Below, one piece after another: positions 8,213 through 17,872 of a stretch of DNA of 64,000 nt; the stretch's first letter is position 1; every line of letters starts with the position of its first letter. The notes beneath the pieces were generated by a model. That model saw nothing but the letters and a program-made list of their open reading frames with translations, did not search any database and had not been told where the DNA came from. Made by a program: the position numbers and the translations under genes. The stretch comes from Flavobacteriaceae bacterium (lineage in GTDB: Bacteria > Bacteroidota > Bacteroidia > Flavobacteriales > Flavobacteriaceae): assembly GCA_030148025.1 (NCBI GenBank), contig JASBUG010000044.1:62001-126000 (forward strand). Direction: 5' to 3'.

Positions 8213-11053
8213 ATGGCAGAACAAAAACGTTTATTTTTATTAGACGCCTATGCGTTAATCTTTAGAGGGTATTATGCTTTTATTAAAAACCCAAGGATTA
8301 ATTCCAAAGGGTTAGATACTTCAGCAATTTTAGGATTTACCAATTCTCTCCTAGATGTAATAAAACGTGAACGCCCAGATCATTTAGCTGTGTGTTTTGA
8401 TAAAGGAGGGAGTATAGATCGTATAGAAATGTTCCCAGAATATAAGGCAAACAGGGATGAAACCCCTGAAGCCATTAAAATAGCCGTTCCGTATATAGAA
8501 AAAATACTCAAGGCTATGCATATTCCTATCATGGTGAAAGAAGGCTACGAGGCTGATGATGTTATTGGAACCCTTGCAAAACAAGCTGAAAAACAAGGTT
8601 ACCAGACTTTTATGGTTACTCCAGATAAAGATTTTGCTCAATTGGTTAGCGAAAATATATTTATGTATCGCCCTCGATTTGGAGGAGGCTATGAAACTTG
8701 GGGTATTAAAGAGGTTCAAGAAAACTTTGAAATAGAACACCCAGAACAAGTCATTGACTTTTTAGGCATGAAAGGTGATGCTGTTGATAATATCCCTGGA
8801 CTTCCTGGTGTGGGTGATAAAACCGCTAAAAAGTTTTTAGCTCAATATGGAAGTATGGAAGGTCTTTTAGCAAACACGCATGAGCTAAAAGGCAAAATGA
8901 GGGAGAAAGTAGAAGCTAATGCCGAACTCGGACTATTATCAAAGAAGCTGGCGCGGATTCTACTTGATGTGCCTGTAGAATTTGACGAGAAAGATTTTGA
9001 ACTTAATACTCCAGATATAGATAAGGTTAAAGAGATTTTTATTGAACTTGAGTTTCGTCGTTTAACAGAGAATCTATTAAAAACATTTGCCGTACAGCCC
9101 TCAGAAGAGGCTGGAACTATTACTGAAGTCAAAACAGAAAAGCCTAAACCTAAATCAACTACAACTGCTGGAGCTGGTCAGTTTTCACTGTTTGGAGGTT
9201 CGGACGAAGTAACACCCGAAGCTGATACCTCATTTGGAAGAAAGTCATCTGAGAACACCTCTCATTTCTATCAAAGTGTCGCATCTGGACTTGCTATGGA
9301 TTTGTTCTTAAAACAACTTATGCAACAATCCTCGGTTTGTTTTGATACCGAAACAACTGGCATCAATCCAATTGTAGCAGAACTAGTTGGTATTGCTTTC
9401 TCATGGGAAGCTGGTAAGGGTTTTTATATTCCATTTCCAGAAGATAAGGCCGAAGCACAACAACTTATTGAGCAATTACGTCCATTCTTTGAAGCTGAGC
9501 ATATTGAAAAAATTGGTCAGAATTTAAAATACGATATTAAAGTTCTTGCTAAATATGGTATTGAAGTAAAAGGTAAATTTTTCGATACTATGATTGCTCA
9601 TTACTTGATCAATCCAGATATGCGTCATAATATGGACGTTCTTTCGGAAACCTATTTAAATTACACGCCAATTTCTATTACAGAGCTAATTGGGAAAAAA
9701 GGGAAGAATCAATTATCGATGCGTGACGTACCTTTAGACAAGCAAACCGAATACGCTGTTGAAGACGCTGACATTACACTACAGTTAAAAGAGCACTTTC
9801 AAGGCGAACTTAAAGAGGCCAATACTAAAAAGTTATTTGACGATTTAGAAATTCCTTTGGTAAAAGTGCTAGCATCAATGGAACTTGAAGGCATTAATCT
9901 AGATAAAGAATTTCTTAATTCGCTTTCAGAAGAATTAACTAATGATATTGAGGCTTTAAAAGCTAAAATCTATGACGCTGCCGGAGAAGAATTCAATATT
10001 GCTTCCCCAAAACAATTAGGTGTTATTCTGTTTGAAAAAATGAAGCTTGTAGACAAGCCTAAAAAAACCAAAACCGGGCAATACTCTACAGCCGAAGATG
10101 TGTTGAGCTATTTGGCAAAAGACCATGAGATTATTCAAAATATATTGGATTTTAGGGGCTTATCTAAACTAAAAAGTACTTATGTTGATGCATTACCAAC
10201 ACAGGTTTTAGAGCAAACAGGGCGTGTACATACAGATTATATGCAAACCGTTGCAGCTACTGGACGTTTAAGTAGTAACAACCCTAATTTACAGAACATT
10301 CCTATACGTACAGAACGCGGAAGACAAGTACGTAAAGCTTTTATCCCGAGAAATAAGGACTATACCTTGCTTGCTGCCGATTACTCTCAAATAGAATTAC
10401 GTGTTATAGCAGCATTAAGTAAAGAAGAAACCATGATTAATGCCTTTAAAAATGGTGAAGACATTCATGCCTCTACAGCAGCAAAAGTGTTTAATGTGCC
10501 TTTAAATGAAGTTACACGCGAACAACGTAGCAATGCCAAAACAGTCAATTTTGGAATTATCTATGGTGTATCTGCCTTTGGATTAAGTAATCAAACAGAT
10601 CTAAATCGTACTGAGGCTAAAGAACTTATTGATACTTATTATGCTACGTATCCTAAACTTCGCGCCTATATAAGCACACAAGTAGATTTTGCGCGTGATA
10701 ATGGTTATGTAGAAACAGTTTTAGGAAGACGTCGCTACTTAAAAGACATCAATTCGCGTAACGCTGTTGTACGTGGTGCTGCAGAGCGAAATGCAGTAAA
10801 TGCCCCAATACAAGGAAGCGCAGCTGATATTATTAAAATTGCTATGATTAATATTCACAATAAACTTAACGAAGGTAATTATAAAACTAAAATGTTACTC
10901 CAAGTACATGATGAATTGGTTTTTGACGTTTATAAACCTGAATTAGACGCAATGAAATCATTAATAAAACATGAAATGGAGAACGCTTATAGTCTAGCTG
11001 TACCACTAGATGTTGACTTTGATAGTGGAGACAATTGGCTGGAAGCACATTAA
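8213..11053 (+). CDS. polA: DNA polymerase I
   Basis: A 946-residue family A DNA polymerase for Okazaki-fragment processing and repair synthesis. The N-terminal 5' nuclease domain (about 1-290) has LLDAYALIFRGYYAF, the DKDFAQLV acidic site and the helix-hairpin-helix LPGVGDKTAKKFL. A variable Lys/Pro-rich linker follows. The 3'-5' exonuclease keeps the DxE motif (CFDTETTG), the NLKYDIKVL Asp and the YAVEDAD segment, so proofreading is probably active. Polymerase motif A is DYSQIELR, motif B is RSNAKTVNFGIIYG (Phe at the nucleotide-selecting position) and motif C is QVHDELV. The end abuts the next operon with only 29 bases and no terminator, so read-through is likely. Confidence 0.98.
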   Translation: MAEQKRLFLLDAYALIFRGYYAFIKNPRINSKGLDTSAILGFTNSLLDVIKRERPDHLAVCFDKGGSIDRIEMFPEYKANRDETPEAIKIAVPYIEKILKAMHIPIMVKEGYEADDVIGTLAKQAEKQGYQTFMVTPDKDFAQLVSENIFMYRPRFGGGYETWGIKEVQENFEIEHPEQVIDFLGMKGDAVDNIPGLPGVGDKTAKKFLAQYGSMEGLLANTHELKGKMREKVEANAELGLLSKKLARILLDVPVEFDEKDFELNTPDIDKVKEIFIELEFRRLTENLLKTFAVQPSEEAGTITEVKTEKPKPKSTTTAGAGQFSLFGGSDEVTPEADTSFGRKSSENTSHFYQSVASGLAMDLFLKQLMQQSSVCFDTETTGINPIVAELVGIAFSWEAGKGFYIPFPEDKAEAQQLIEQLRPFFEAEHIEKIGQNLKYDIKVLAKYGIEVKGKFFDTMIAHYLINPDMRHNMDVLSETYLNYTPISITELIGKKGKNQLSMRDVPLDKQTEYAVEDADITLQLKEHFQGELKEANTKKLFDDLEIPLVKVLASMELEGINLDKEFLNSLSEELTNDIEALKAKIYDAAGEEFNIASPKQLGVILFEKMKLVDKPKKTKTGQYSTAEDVLSYLAKDHEIIQNILDFRGLSKLKSTYVDALPTQVLEQTGRVHTDYMQTVAATGRLSSNNPNLQNIPIRTERGRQVRKAFIPRNKDYTLLAADYSQIELRVIAALSKEETMINAFKNGEDIHASTAAKVFNVPLNEVTREQRSNAKTVNFGIIYGVSAFGLSNQTDLNRTEAKELIDTYYATYPKLRAYISTQVDFARDNGYVETVLGRRRYLKDINSRNAVVRGAAERNAVNAPIQGSAADIIKIAMINIHNKLNEGNYKTKMLLQVHDELVFDVYKPELDAMKSLIKHEMENAYSLAVPLDVDFDSGDNWLEAH

Positions 11054-11082
11054 GAAAAAACCAATATTTACCTATACCATAC

Positions 11083-11985
11083 ATGGAAGTACTAAAAACA
11101 CTTGCCTACTTTGCCGTATTTAAATACCCTCTTACTAAGGAAGAGTTACTACTCTATTCGTATGGTAAAGAGTCTGATTTAAATAGTGAAATTGACAGTC
11201 TTTGCAATCAAGGTATTATTTATGAGTTTAAACAATTTTATTACATTGAAGACGATATTGATGTTGTAAACAGGAGAATTAGTGGAAACATCAAAGCTAA
11301 AAGTGTTCTACCTAAAGCTTTAAATTCTGGAAGGTTTATTTCTAAATTCCCTTTTGTAGAAAGTGTAAGCATTTCTGGGGCTTTATCTAAAGGGTATTAT
11401 GATGAAAATGGTGATTTTGACTTCTTTATCATCACTACTCCAAATAGACTTTGGGTGGCTAGAACTTTTCTAATACTTTATAAAAAGATTTTCCTTTTAA
11501 ATTCTAAAAAGTTTTTCTGTGTTAATTATTTTGTTGGTAATAACAACCTCACTATTTCTGAGCAAAACAGATTTACAGCTACTGAAATTGCAACACTTAT
11601 TCCAGTAACCGGAAAAAATGCTTCTAATAACTTTATAGAAAAAAATAAGTGGGTCGATAACTACTTTATGAATTTACCAAAGAAAGATCTTTCTGAAGTT
11701 AGAGATATAAAAAAGCCTTTTTTAACCTTATTACTTCAAGCGCTTTTAAACTTACCCATAGGAAATACAATAGATAATCTATTTCGAAAATTCACATTAA
11801 AAAAATGGAATAAAAAGTTTAATTACTTGAATAAAGAAGACTTTAAAGTTGCCATGAAATCCACAAAAAATGTATCAAAACATCACCCTCAAAACTTTCA
11901 AAAGAGAGTTTTAGATCAATGGCAAATTAAATATAAAGAACTAGAATCTTCTGTGAAAAATAAACTAATTGAAGAACATGCTTGA
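11083..11985 (+). CDS. Nucleotidyltransferase-like protein with N-terminal winged helix
   Basis: A 300-residue protein starting at ATG 11083; an in-frame TTG at 11035 lies inside polA and is less likely. Residues 1-60 resemble a small winged-helix region (LAYFAVFKYPLTKEELLLY, then a YYI wing). The middle has a pol-beta nucleotidyltransferase-like signature, SGALSKG (98-104) followed by Asp111-x-Asp113, with Ala where the classical G-S pair usually has Ser. A third catalytic carboxylate is not obvious, so activity is uncertain. The C-terminal third is basic and helical. First gene of a long operon; its stop overlaps the next start by 8 bases. It could transfer a nucleotide to a sugar, lipid head group or protein in this pathway, but no substrate can be read. 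Confidence 0.6.
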   Translation: MEVLKTLAYFAVFKYPLTKEELLLYSYGKESDLNSEIDSLCNQGIIYEFKQFYYIEDDIDVVNRRISGNIKAKSVLPKALNSGRFISKFPFVESVSISGALSKGYYDENGDFDFFIITTPNRLWVARTFLILYKKIFLLNSKKFFCVNYFVGNNNLTISEQNRFTATEIATLIPVTGKNASNNFIEKNKWVDNYFMNLPKKDLSEVRDIKKPFLTLLLQALLNLPIGNTIDNLFRKFTLKKWNKKFNYLNKEDFKVAMKSTKNVSKHHPQNFQKRVLDQWQIKYKELESSVKNKLIEEHA

Positions 11986-13441
11986 TATTGTATTCTCTCA
12001 TTCATACTTCTATAGGTTCGATCCTAAGCAATGGAAAAATAAAACACCTTACCCTCCTTTAGGAACTATTTATGCAGCCTCATATTTAAGAGAAAATGGT
12101 TATTCAGTTGATTTATTTGACACAAATTTATTAGAAGATCCTCATAAAATTTCTCCCTATTTAAGTACTCACAAACCCAAGTATTTTGTACTGTTTGATG
12201 ATGGGTTTAATTATCTCACTAAAATGTGTCTTACTAATATGCGAGAAGCTGCATTTAAGATGATTGCCATTGCCAAATCATTAGATTGCAAAATCATTGT
12301 AAATAGTTCAGATTCAACAGACCATTATGAAAAATATTTAGATGCTGGAGCAGATATTATTATTAAAGGAGAAGGAGAAATTACTTTAAAAGAAGTAATT
12401 GATAATTATGAAAATAATACTGCTATCAACAATATTAAAGGTATTATTTTTAAATCTGAAGAAGATATAATAACTACTGCCCCTCGAGTAGTTTTAAAGG
12501 ATTTAGATGAATTACCTCTACCTGCTTGGGATTTAATAGATATTGATGCTTATAAGCATATTTGGAAACAAGGCAAACAACCTTTTACTTTAAATATAGC
12601 TACTACCAGAGGGTGTCCATACAAATGCAATTGGTGTGCTAAACCTATTTATGGAAATCGTTACAATTCGCATTCACCACAATATATTGTTAAACTCATA
12701 AAACATCTTTCAAATACATACAATGTAGAACGTTTTTGGATGTGTGATGACATTTTTGGGCTAAAACCTAATTGGGTTCAAGAATTCAATACAGAACTTA
12801 AAGCTGAAAATTTATCTATTTCTTATTTTATTCAAAGTCGTGTTGATCTTTTATTAAAAGAAGATACTATTGATGCTTTGGCGCAAAGTGGATTAGAAGA
12901 AGTATGGATTGGTGCCGAAAGTGGTTCACAGAAAATTCTGGACGCTATGGACAAAGGTACTCAGGTTGAACAGATTTATCGGGCTACAAAACTTTTACAA
13001 GAGAAACGAGTGCGCGTTGCCTTTTTTATTCAATTTGGGTATTTGGGTGAAACTAAAGAAGACATATACAAAACCATAGACATGATCAAAGAACTAGTTC
13101 CAGACAACATTGGTGTATCTGTATCATACCCGCTTCCTGGAACTAAGTTTTATGACAAGGTAAAAGATGATTTAAAGTTAAAAGCCAATTGGACAGATTC
13201 TGACGATTTAGCAATGATGTTTAAGGGTACTTACAGCACAAAATTTTACAGGAAGCTACAACGTTATGTTCATAAAGAGTTTAGAATTAGTCAAGCGAAG
13301 CAATTCGCAAAAAGACTTTTAAAAACGCCTTTTGCCTTAAATAAATCAGAGTTTCGTTTGTTGTTATTATCACTTTATTACATTCCTTCATCTTTTATAG
13401 ATAAGCAGATGTTAAAACAAATGGCGCATACTAATGACTAG
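11978..13441 (+). CDS. B12-binding-type radical SAM enzyme (copy 1)
   Basis: A 487-residue radical SAM enzyme of the BchE/HpnJ-like class. The N-terminal 170 residues form a Rossmann-like cobalamin-binding domain (PPLGTIYAASYLRENGY at 26-42, GEGE at 131-134) without a DxHxxG motif, so any cobalamin would bind base-off without His ligation. The radical SAM barrel has the 4Fe-4S motif C213-x3-C217-x2-C220, then WIGAESGSQKILDAMDKG. ATG 11978 is preferred over TTG 11969 because it sits on the usual stop/start overlap. Such enzymes often methylate unactivated carbon or rearrange rings. It overlaps the following methyltransferase by 8 bases and is a paralogue of the enzyme at 14213. Confidence 0.88.
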   Translation: MLDIVFSHSYFYRFDPKQWKNKTPYPPLGTIYAASYLRENGYSVDLFDTNLLEDPHKISPYLSTHKPKYFVLFDDGFNYLTKMCLTNMREAAFKMIAIAKSLDCKIIVNSSDSTDHYEKYLDAGADIIIKGEGEITLKEVIDNYENNTAINNIKGIIFKSEEDIITTAPRVVLKDLDELPLPAWDLIDIDAYKHIWKQGKQPFTLNIATTRGCPYKCNWCAKPIYGNRYNSHSPQYIVKLIKHLSNTYNVERFWMCDDIFGLKPNWVQEFNTELKAENLSISYFIQSRVDLLLKEDTIDALAQSGLEEVWIGAESGSQKILDAMDKGTQVEQIYRATKLLQEKRVRVAFFIQFGYLGETKEDIYKTIDMIKELVPDNIGVSVSYPLPGTKFYDKVKDDLKLKANWTDSDDLAMMFKGTYSTKFYRKLQRYVHKEFRISQAKQFAKRLLKTPFALNKSEFRLLLLSLYYIPSSFIDKQMLKQMAHTND

Positions 13442-14216
13442 TGATTTTGATATAGCTTCAAAGCATTATGATAATGTATTTACCTTTTCCAAAATAGGTA
13501 AAGCGCAAAGACAAAGGGTTTATAAAAATGTTCATGATATTTTTCGCCCTAAAAAGCTTCTTTCAATTTTAGAACTTAATTGTGGTACTGGTGAAGATGC
13601 CTTACATATGGCCAACTTAGGTCATAATATTCTTGCTACAGACATTTCGGAACAAATGATTACAGTAGCCAACTCTAAAAAAGGCATTAAAAATTTAAAG
13701 TTCAAGGTTCAAGACATTAATTCACTAGACAACACTTCTATCAAACATCCTTTTGATGTGATTTTTTCAAATTTTGGTGGTCTTAATTGTCTTTCGCCTC
13801 AAGAACTATCTTCTTTTTTTTCAAAAGCATCCAAATTGCTTAATGACAATGCAAAGTTAATCTTAGTAATTATGCCAAAGCATTGTCTGTGGGAGCGTTT
13901 CTATTTTAGATTAAAAGGGGAACGTCAAAAAAGTATAAGAAGAAATACTAATAAAAGTGTTCCGGTAAATGTAGATGGTGTAAAGGTAAACACATGGTAT
14001 TACAACCCTGATGACATTATTAATTTAACTCAAAATAAATTTCGGGCAGTTAAAATAAAACCTATTGGTTTAGCAATTCCACCATCCTATATGGAAGCAT
14101 CCATTTTAACTAAAACAGGTGTTTTTCATATCTTATTAATGCTTGAAAAACTATTATGTTTTTCGAAGTTTTCTAAGTATGCTGATCATTTTTTAATTGA
14201 ACTTGAAAAACAATGA
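13434..14216 (+). CDS. Class I SAM-dependent methyltransferase
   Basis: A 260-residue Rossmann-fold methyltransferase. Motif I is ILELNCGTGEDAL (near residue 45), followed by the acidic ILATDISEQMI (adenosine ribose binding) and FDVIFSNFGGLNCL (motif IV region). The C-terminal half, with a basic stretch around residues 155-175 and WYYNPDDI, is probably the acceptor-binding cap. Acceptor unknown; the fold fits O-, N- or C-methylation of a small molecule or sugar. Its start lies 8 bases inside the upstream radical SAM gene and its stop overlaps the next radical SAM start by 4 bases, so the two enzyme types are made in coupled pairs. Confidence 0.87.
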   Translation: MTSDFDIASKHYDNVFTFSKIGKAQRQRVYKNVHDIFRPKKLLSILELNCGTGEDALHMANLGHNILATDISEQMITVANSKKGIKNLKFKVQDINSLDNTSIKHPFDVIFSNFGGLNCLSPQELSSFFSKASKLLNDNAKLILVIMPKHCLWERFYFRLKGERQKSIRRNTNKSVPVNVDGVKVNTWYYNPDDIINLTQNKFRAVKIKPIGLAIPPSYMEASILTKTGVFHILLMLEKLLCFSKFSKYADHFLIELEKQ

Positions 14217-15598
14217 GTATTGTTTTAACACATGCATATTACTTATATGAAGATGCTAAGGAACAGCAAATCATGAAGCCTTATGCACCTTTGGGTTTAT
14301 TGTATATTTCAGCTTATTTAAATAATCATAGTGTTAAGAATTATGTGTTTGATAGTACATTTTCTTCTTTTGAAAAGCAACTTACCTTTATAAAGAACAA
14401 ACAACCAAAAGCTGTTGCTATTTACACCAATTTAATGACTAAAATTAATGTGATTAAATTAATTAAGGCCATAAGATCTGATGTCAATCTAAATGACACA
14501 AAAATTATATTAGGAGGTCCAGATGTCACTTACAATTGTAAAAACTACTTATCTCAAGAAGCAGATTTTTTAGTCATAGGCGAAGGTGAACAAACAACAT
14601 TAGAACTCTATCAAGCTATTGCAGATAATTCCGATTTTAGTAAAATAACAGGTATTGCTTATTTAAACAATCAAGAAGAATTAATAAAAACTGCTCCTAG
14701 AAAAAAATTAAAAGACCTTTCAGAACTTCCGCTTCCAAACAGAAGTGCTATTTCAATAAACAACTATTTGGATACTTGGAAAAAATATCACGGTAAAAAC
14801 TCTATGACTGTGAGCACACAAAGAGGTTGTCCTTATACCTGCAAATGGTGCAGTACTGCTGTTTACGGACAAAGTTATAGAAGGCGACCTGCCAAATTAG
14901 TGGTTGAAGAGCTTAAATTATTAAAAGACACGTATAATCCAGATAGTATTTGGTTTGTTGATGATGTATTTACTGTAAGTCATAAATGGATCGAAAGTTT
15001 TCACAATGAAGTTTTGGAACAAGGTGTAAAAGTTCCATTTGAATGCATCACTAGAGCAGAACGTTTAAATGATAAAGTACTTCAACTTTTAAAAGAAGCT
15101 GGATGTTTTAGAATTTGGATTGGTGCCGAAAGTGGCTCGCAAACTATTATTGATGCCATGGACAGACGTGTGGATGTTGAAACTGTTAAAACAGCCATAC
15201 AAAAAACCAATGCATTAGGTATTGAAACAGGCACGTTCATTATGGTTGGTTATCCTGGAGAACAGGAATTAGATATAAAAAAAACGATTACGTACTTAAA
15301 AGATGCTAATCCAACACATTTTACAATAACTGTAACCTATCCTATCAAAGGAACAAGTCTTTATAATGAGATAGAAGATCGCATTACACATCAGCCTAAT
15401 TGGGCTACTTCAACCGATAGAGATATTGATTTTAAAAGAACCTTTTCAAGAAAGTACTACGACTATGCTGTAAAACATATTGTAAATGAAGTAAATTATC
15501 ACAAACATTATTTAAGTGATGATAAAAATGCTCTTAGGGCTTTAAAATTAAAAATGAAATCTGTTCTTGCTTTTGGAGGCATGAAATTATTTAGATGA
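14213..15598 (+). CDS. B12-binding-type radical SAM enzyme (copy 2)
   Basis: A 461-residue paralogue of the enzyme at 11978. The N-terminal cobalamin-binding-like domain has PYAPLGLLYISAYL and GGPDVTYN plus GEGE. The radical SAM cluster motif is C206-x3-C210-x2-C213 in GCPYTCKWC. Shared downstream blocks include WFVDDVFTV and WIGAESGSQTIIDAMDRR. The GGP(D) segment is more typical of B12-binding domains than the matching part of copy 1, so copy 1 may have drifted. It overlaps the upstream methyltransferase by 4 bases and the downstream one by 4 bases (ATGA). It probably acts on the same pathway intermediate series as copy 1 (inference from position). Confidence 0.88.
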   Translation: MSIVLTHAYYLYEDAKEQQIMKPYAPLGLLYISAYLNNHSVKNYVFDSTFSSFEKQLTFIKNKQPKAVAIYTNLMTKINVIKLIKAIRSDVNLNDTKIILGGPDVTYNCKNYLSQEADFLVIGEGEQTTLELYQAIADNSDFSKITGIAYLNNQEELIKTAPRKKLKDLSELPLPNRSAISINNYLDTWKKYHGKNSMTVSTQRGCPYTCKWCSTAVYGQSYRRRPAKLVVEELKLLKDTYNPDSIWFVDDVFTVSHKWIESFHNEVLEQGVKVPFECITRAERLNDKVLQLLKEAGCFRIWIGAESGSQTIIDAMDRRVDVETVKTAIQKTNALGIETGTFIMVGYPGEQELDIKKTITYLKDANPTHFTITVTYPIKGTSLYNEIEDRITHQPNWATSTDRDIDFKRTFSRKYYDYAVKHIVNEVNYHKHYLSDDKNALRALKLKMKSVLAFGGMKLFR

Positions 15599-16365
15599 TC
15601 AAGATGAATTTAGATGTCTTTCAAAAAGTAAATAACGTATATTATTTGAGTGAGAAAAGCCTAGAGTTTTCTGACCTTTATACGAAGGTTAGAGACAAAG
15701 AACAACGCATTCTTACAGATAGTGAAGTTGCGACTTTACCCTTTCTTAAAAACCATAAGTTGAGTAACGAGTGGGAATTACGTCAACAATCTACTAGACG
15801 TTTTTTATCCTATTTAAATAAAAAAAACACTCCACTCACTATTTTAGATTTAGGATGTGGTAATGGTTGGTTTTCCAATGCAATTGCAACTGCCTCAACT
15901 CAAAATAATGTATTAGGGTTAGATTTAAATGTGTCGGAATTAGAGCAAGCCTCCAGAGTATTTAAGCAAGATAATTTACAGTTTGCTTATGGTAATATTT
16001 TTGAAATTAATTTAACTCTTGATTCAAAGTTTGACATTATCACTTTAAATGCTTGCGTACAATATTTCCCTGATTTCAGGCTCTTATTTAGCAAACTCAA
16101 AACATTTTTAAAACCTCAAGGAGAAATTCATATTATAGATTCTCCGTTTTATGATACTTCTGAAATAAAAAGTGCAAAACAACGCACCGAAAACTATTAT
16201 AAAGAGTTGGGCTTTCCTGAAATGACTGAACATTATTTTCATCATTCTAAAAACGACATTAGCTCATTTCAAACATTATATCATCCTACTCGTAGTTTTT
16301 TAAGTAAGCTATTTAAAAAAGACTCCCCTTTTTCTTGGATAGTTTTTAAAAACAGATATTTCTAA
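15595..16365 (+). CDS. Class I SAM-dependent methyltransferase
   Basis: A 256-residue methyltransferase with motif I ILDLGCGNGWFSNAIA (near residue 83), ribose-binding NNVLGLDLNVSELEQA and motif IV-like FDIITLNACVQYF. The first 75 residues are a helical cap with many charged residues. The start ATGA overlaps the stop of radical SAM copy 2. An in-frame second Met three codons later is possible. It differs in sequence from the methyltransferase at 13434, so the two rSAM-methyltransferase pairs are not recent copies as a whole. Acceptor unknown. It ends 59 bases before the next gene, where a weak promoter may sit. Confidence 0.87.
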   Translation: MIKMNLDVFQKVNNVYYLSEKSLEFSDLYTKVRDKEQRILTDSEVATLPFLKNHKLSNEWELRQQSTRRFLSYLNKKNTPLTILDLGCGNGWFSNAIATASTQNNVLGLDLNVSELEQASRVFKQDNLQFAYGNIFEINLTLDSKFDIITLNACVQYFPDFRLLFSKLKTFLKPQGEIHIIDSPFYDTSEIKSAKQRTENYYKELGFPEMTEHYFHHSKNDISSFQTLYHPTRSFLSKLFKKDSPFSWIVFKNRYF

Positions 16366-16394
16366 TATTGATATTGTCTTTTCAATTAACTTGT

Positions 16395-16402
16395 TACCTT
16401 TA
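16395..16402 (+). promoter_or_regulatory. Possible -7 promoter element
   Basis: TACCTTTA resembles the Bacteroidota -7 consensus TAnnTTTG with the last base changed, 22 bases before the TTG start of the GT-C gene. It could be an internal promoter for the second half of the operon. Weak by sequence alone. Confidence 0.3.
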
Positions 16403-16424
16403 GTTTTTAAATATTTCGAGAAAT

Positions 16425-17849
16425 TTGAAGCAATATCTTAATCTTATTGTTTTTTTTATTTTAACCATTACATTAATAACCATATTGCTCGTTTTAGGCT
16501 TTGATGGTCTTTATGGTCAAGATGCTTATGAATACTTGAGATATACTAAAGCTTTCGTTTCCTTTTTTAAAAATGGTGAAGACCCAGGCGATTATTTTTG
16601 GCCTGTTTACTACCCTCTTATAGGAAGTATTTTTAGCCTTTTATTGAAGAATGAGGTATTTGTACTACAGCTGATTAGTGTTACTTCCATTGGTATTTGT
16701 CTTGTATATTTAAAAAAAATAATATCACTTGTTTATGATACTAAAAATTACATATTTATTTATGTTATCTTGTTTTTTGCAGGAGCTCCTTATGTTTTTA
16801 AAGTAGGCGTGAGCATTATGAGTGACATGCTTGCCACTTGCTTCATTGTGTTGACATTTTATCAAGGTATTTTATACACAAAAGAAAAACATATAAAGCA
16901 TTTATATATTGCTGCAATTTTTGCAATTTCGGCTATTATGACACGCTATGCCTCGGGTGTAGTGATATGTCCTTTGTTTATCTATTTACTCCCCAAATTC
17001 TTTAAACATAAACACTTTTATTTCCATTTACTTCCAATAGTATTCATTATAGGTATTCTTTCATATCCACACCTATACATTAGGAGTAATAATGCTACTG
17101 AATTTTTGAATCACAATTGGATTACAAGTTGGAGTTTTAAACATTTATTTCTTTCAGAGTTTACTACCCCAGATGGGTTTCAGAGTTATACAACTCCTAA
17201 TATAGTTTATAGTTTTTATAACCTTTTTCATCCTTCTTATTTTTTCTTAGGCTTACCATTATTAGTTTTTATAAAAAAAGAGATTTTTAAAAGTACTTGG
17301 ATACGTTTATTTGTTATTAGCATAGCTGTTTATGCAATATTCTTAGCAGGCATCCCATTTCAAAATAAGCGTTTTTTACTTTTATCTTTCCCTTTAATTC
17401 TCATTATATGTTACCCTGTTTTTTTAAAAGCAATATTTCTACTTAAAACCCCTATTTATCAATATTTATGCATAGTCACAATTTTATTTATTCAGATATC
17501 TCTTATTTATTTTTCATTTAAACCTATAATAAAAAGAGTTACTTTAGAAAAAGAACTCTTTGCTTTAATGTCACCATATCAAAATAACACTTTATATAGT
17601 TTTGATATAGATATTGCCTTACAAGGAAGAGGCCTTTTATTTGATTATAAAAACATGTTTTTAGATCTCTATACAAATTTTGAGAAAGACGACCTTATTC
17701 TATTTAATTATAAAAAATTTGAACAGCAATGGAATAATAAAAACCCTATGATTAATTGGGATTATGCCAATAAACATTATAATTTAACTCTAATTAATAG
17801 TTTAGATAATGGATGGGAGTTATATAAAATAGTTAATGATAAAAATTAA
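16425..17849 (+). CDS. Membrane glycosyltransferase, GT-C (ArnT/PMT-like)
   Basis: A 474-residue polytopic membrane protein with about 10-12 hydrophobic helices. It matches the layout of GT-C enzymes that use polyprenyl-phosphate sugars: a first helix, then an extracytoplasmic loop with FDGLYGQDAYEYLRY, where the Asp is the likely catalytic residue, and a soluble C-terminal tail. The start appears to be TTG at 16425; the only in-frame alternative after the upstream stop is a rare ATT at 16413. The family is called from topology and the GQDAYEY motif. It probably adds a sugar to the cluster's product on the outer face of the inner membrane. Confidence 0.75.
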   Translation: MKQYLNLIVFFILTITLITILLVLGFDGLYGQDAYEYLRYTKAFVSFFKNGEDPGDYFWPVYYPLIGSIFSLLLKNEVFVLQLISVTSIGICLVYLKKIISLVYDTKNYIFIYVILFFAGAPYVFKVGVSIMSDMLATCFIVLTFYQGILYTKEKHIKHLYIAAIFAISAIMTRYASGVVICPLFIYLLPKFFKHKHFYFHLLPIVFIIGILSYPHLYIRSNNATEFLNHNWITSWSFKHLFLSEFTTPDGFQSYTTPNIVYSFYNLFHPSYFFLGLPLLVFIKKEIFKSTWIRLFVISIAVYAIFLAGIPFQNKRFLLLSFPLILIICYPVFLKAIFLLKTPIYQYLCIVTILFIQISLIYFSFKPIIKRVTLEKELFALMSPYQNNTLYSFDIDIALQGRGLLFDYKNMFLDLYTNFEKDDLILFNYKKFEQQWNNKNPMINWDYANKHYNLTLINSLDNGWELYKIVNDKN

Positions 17850-17872
17850 TGTAATTTGTCATTATAATTTTA

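Noticed and set aside
11035-11082. Longer N-terminus for the nucleotidyltransferase-like protein (TTG start)
   Set aside because: Lies inside the polA end; ATG 11083 fits better and needs no rare start.
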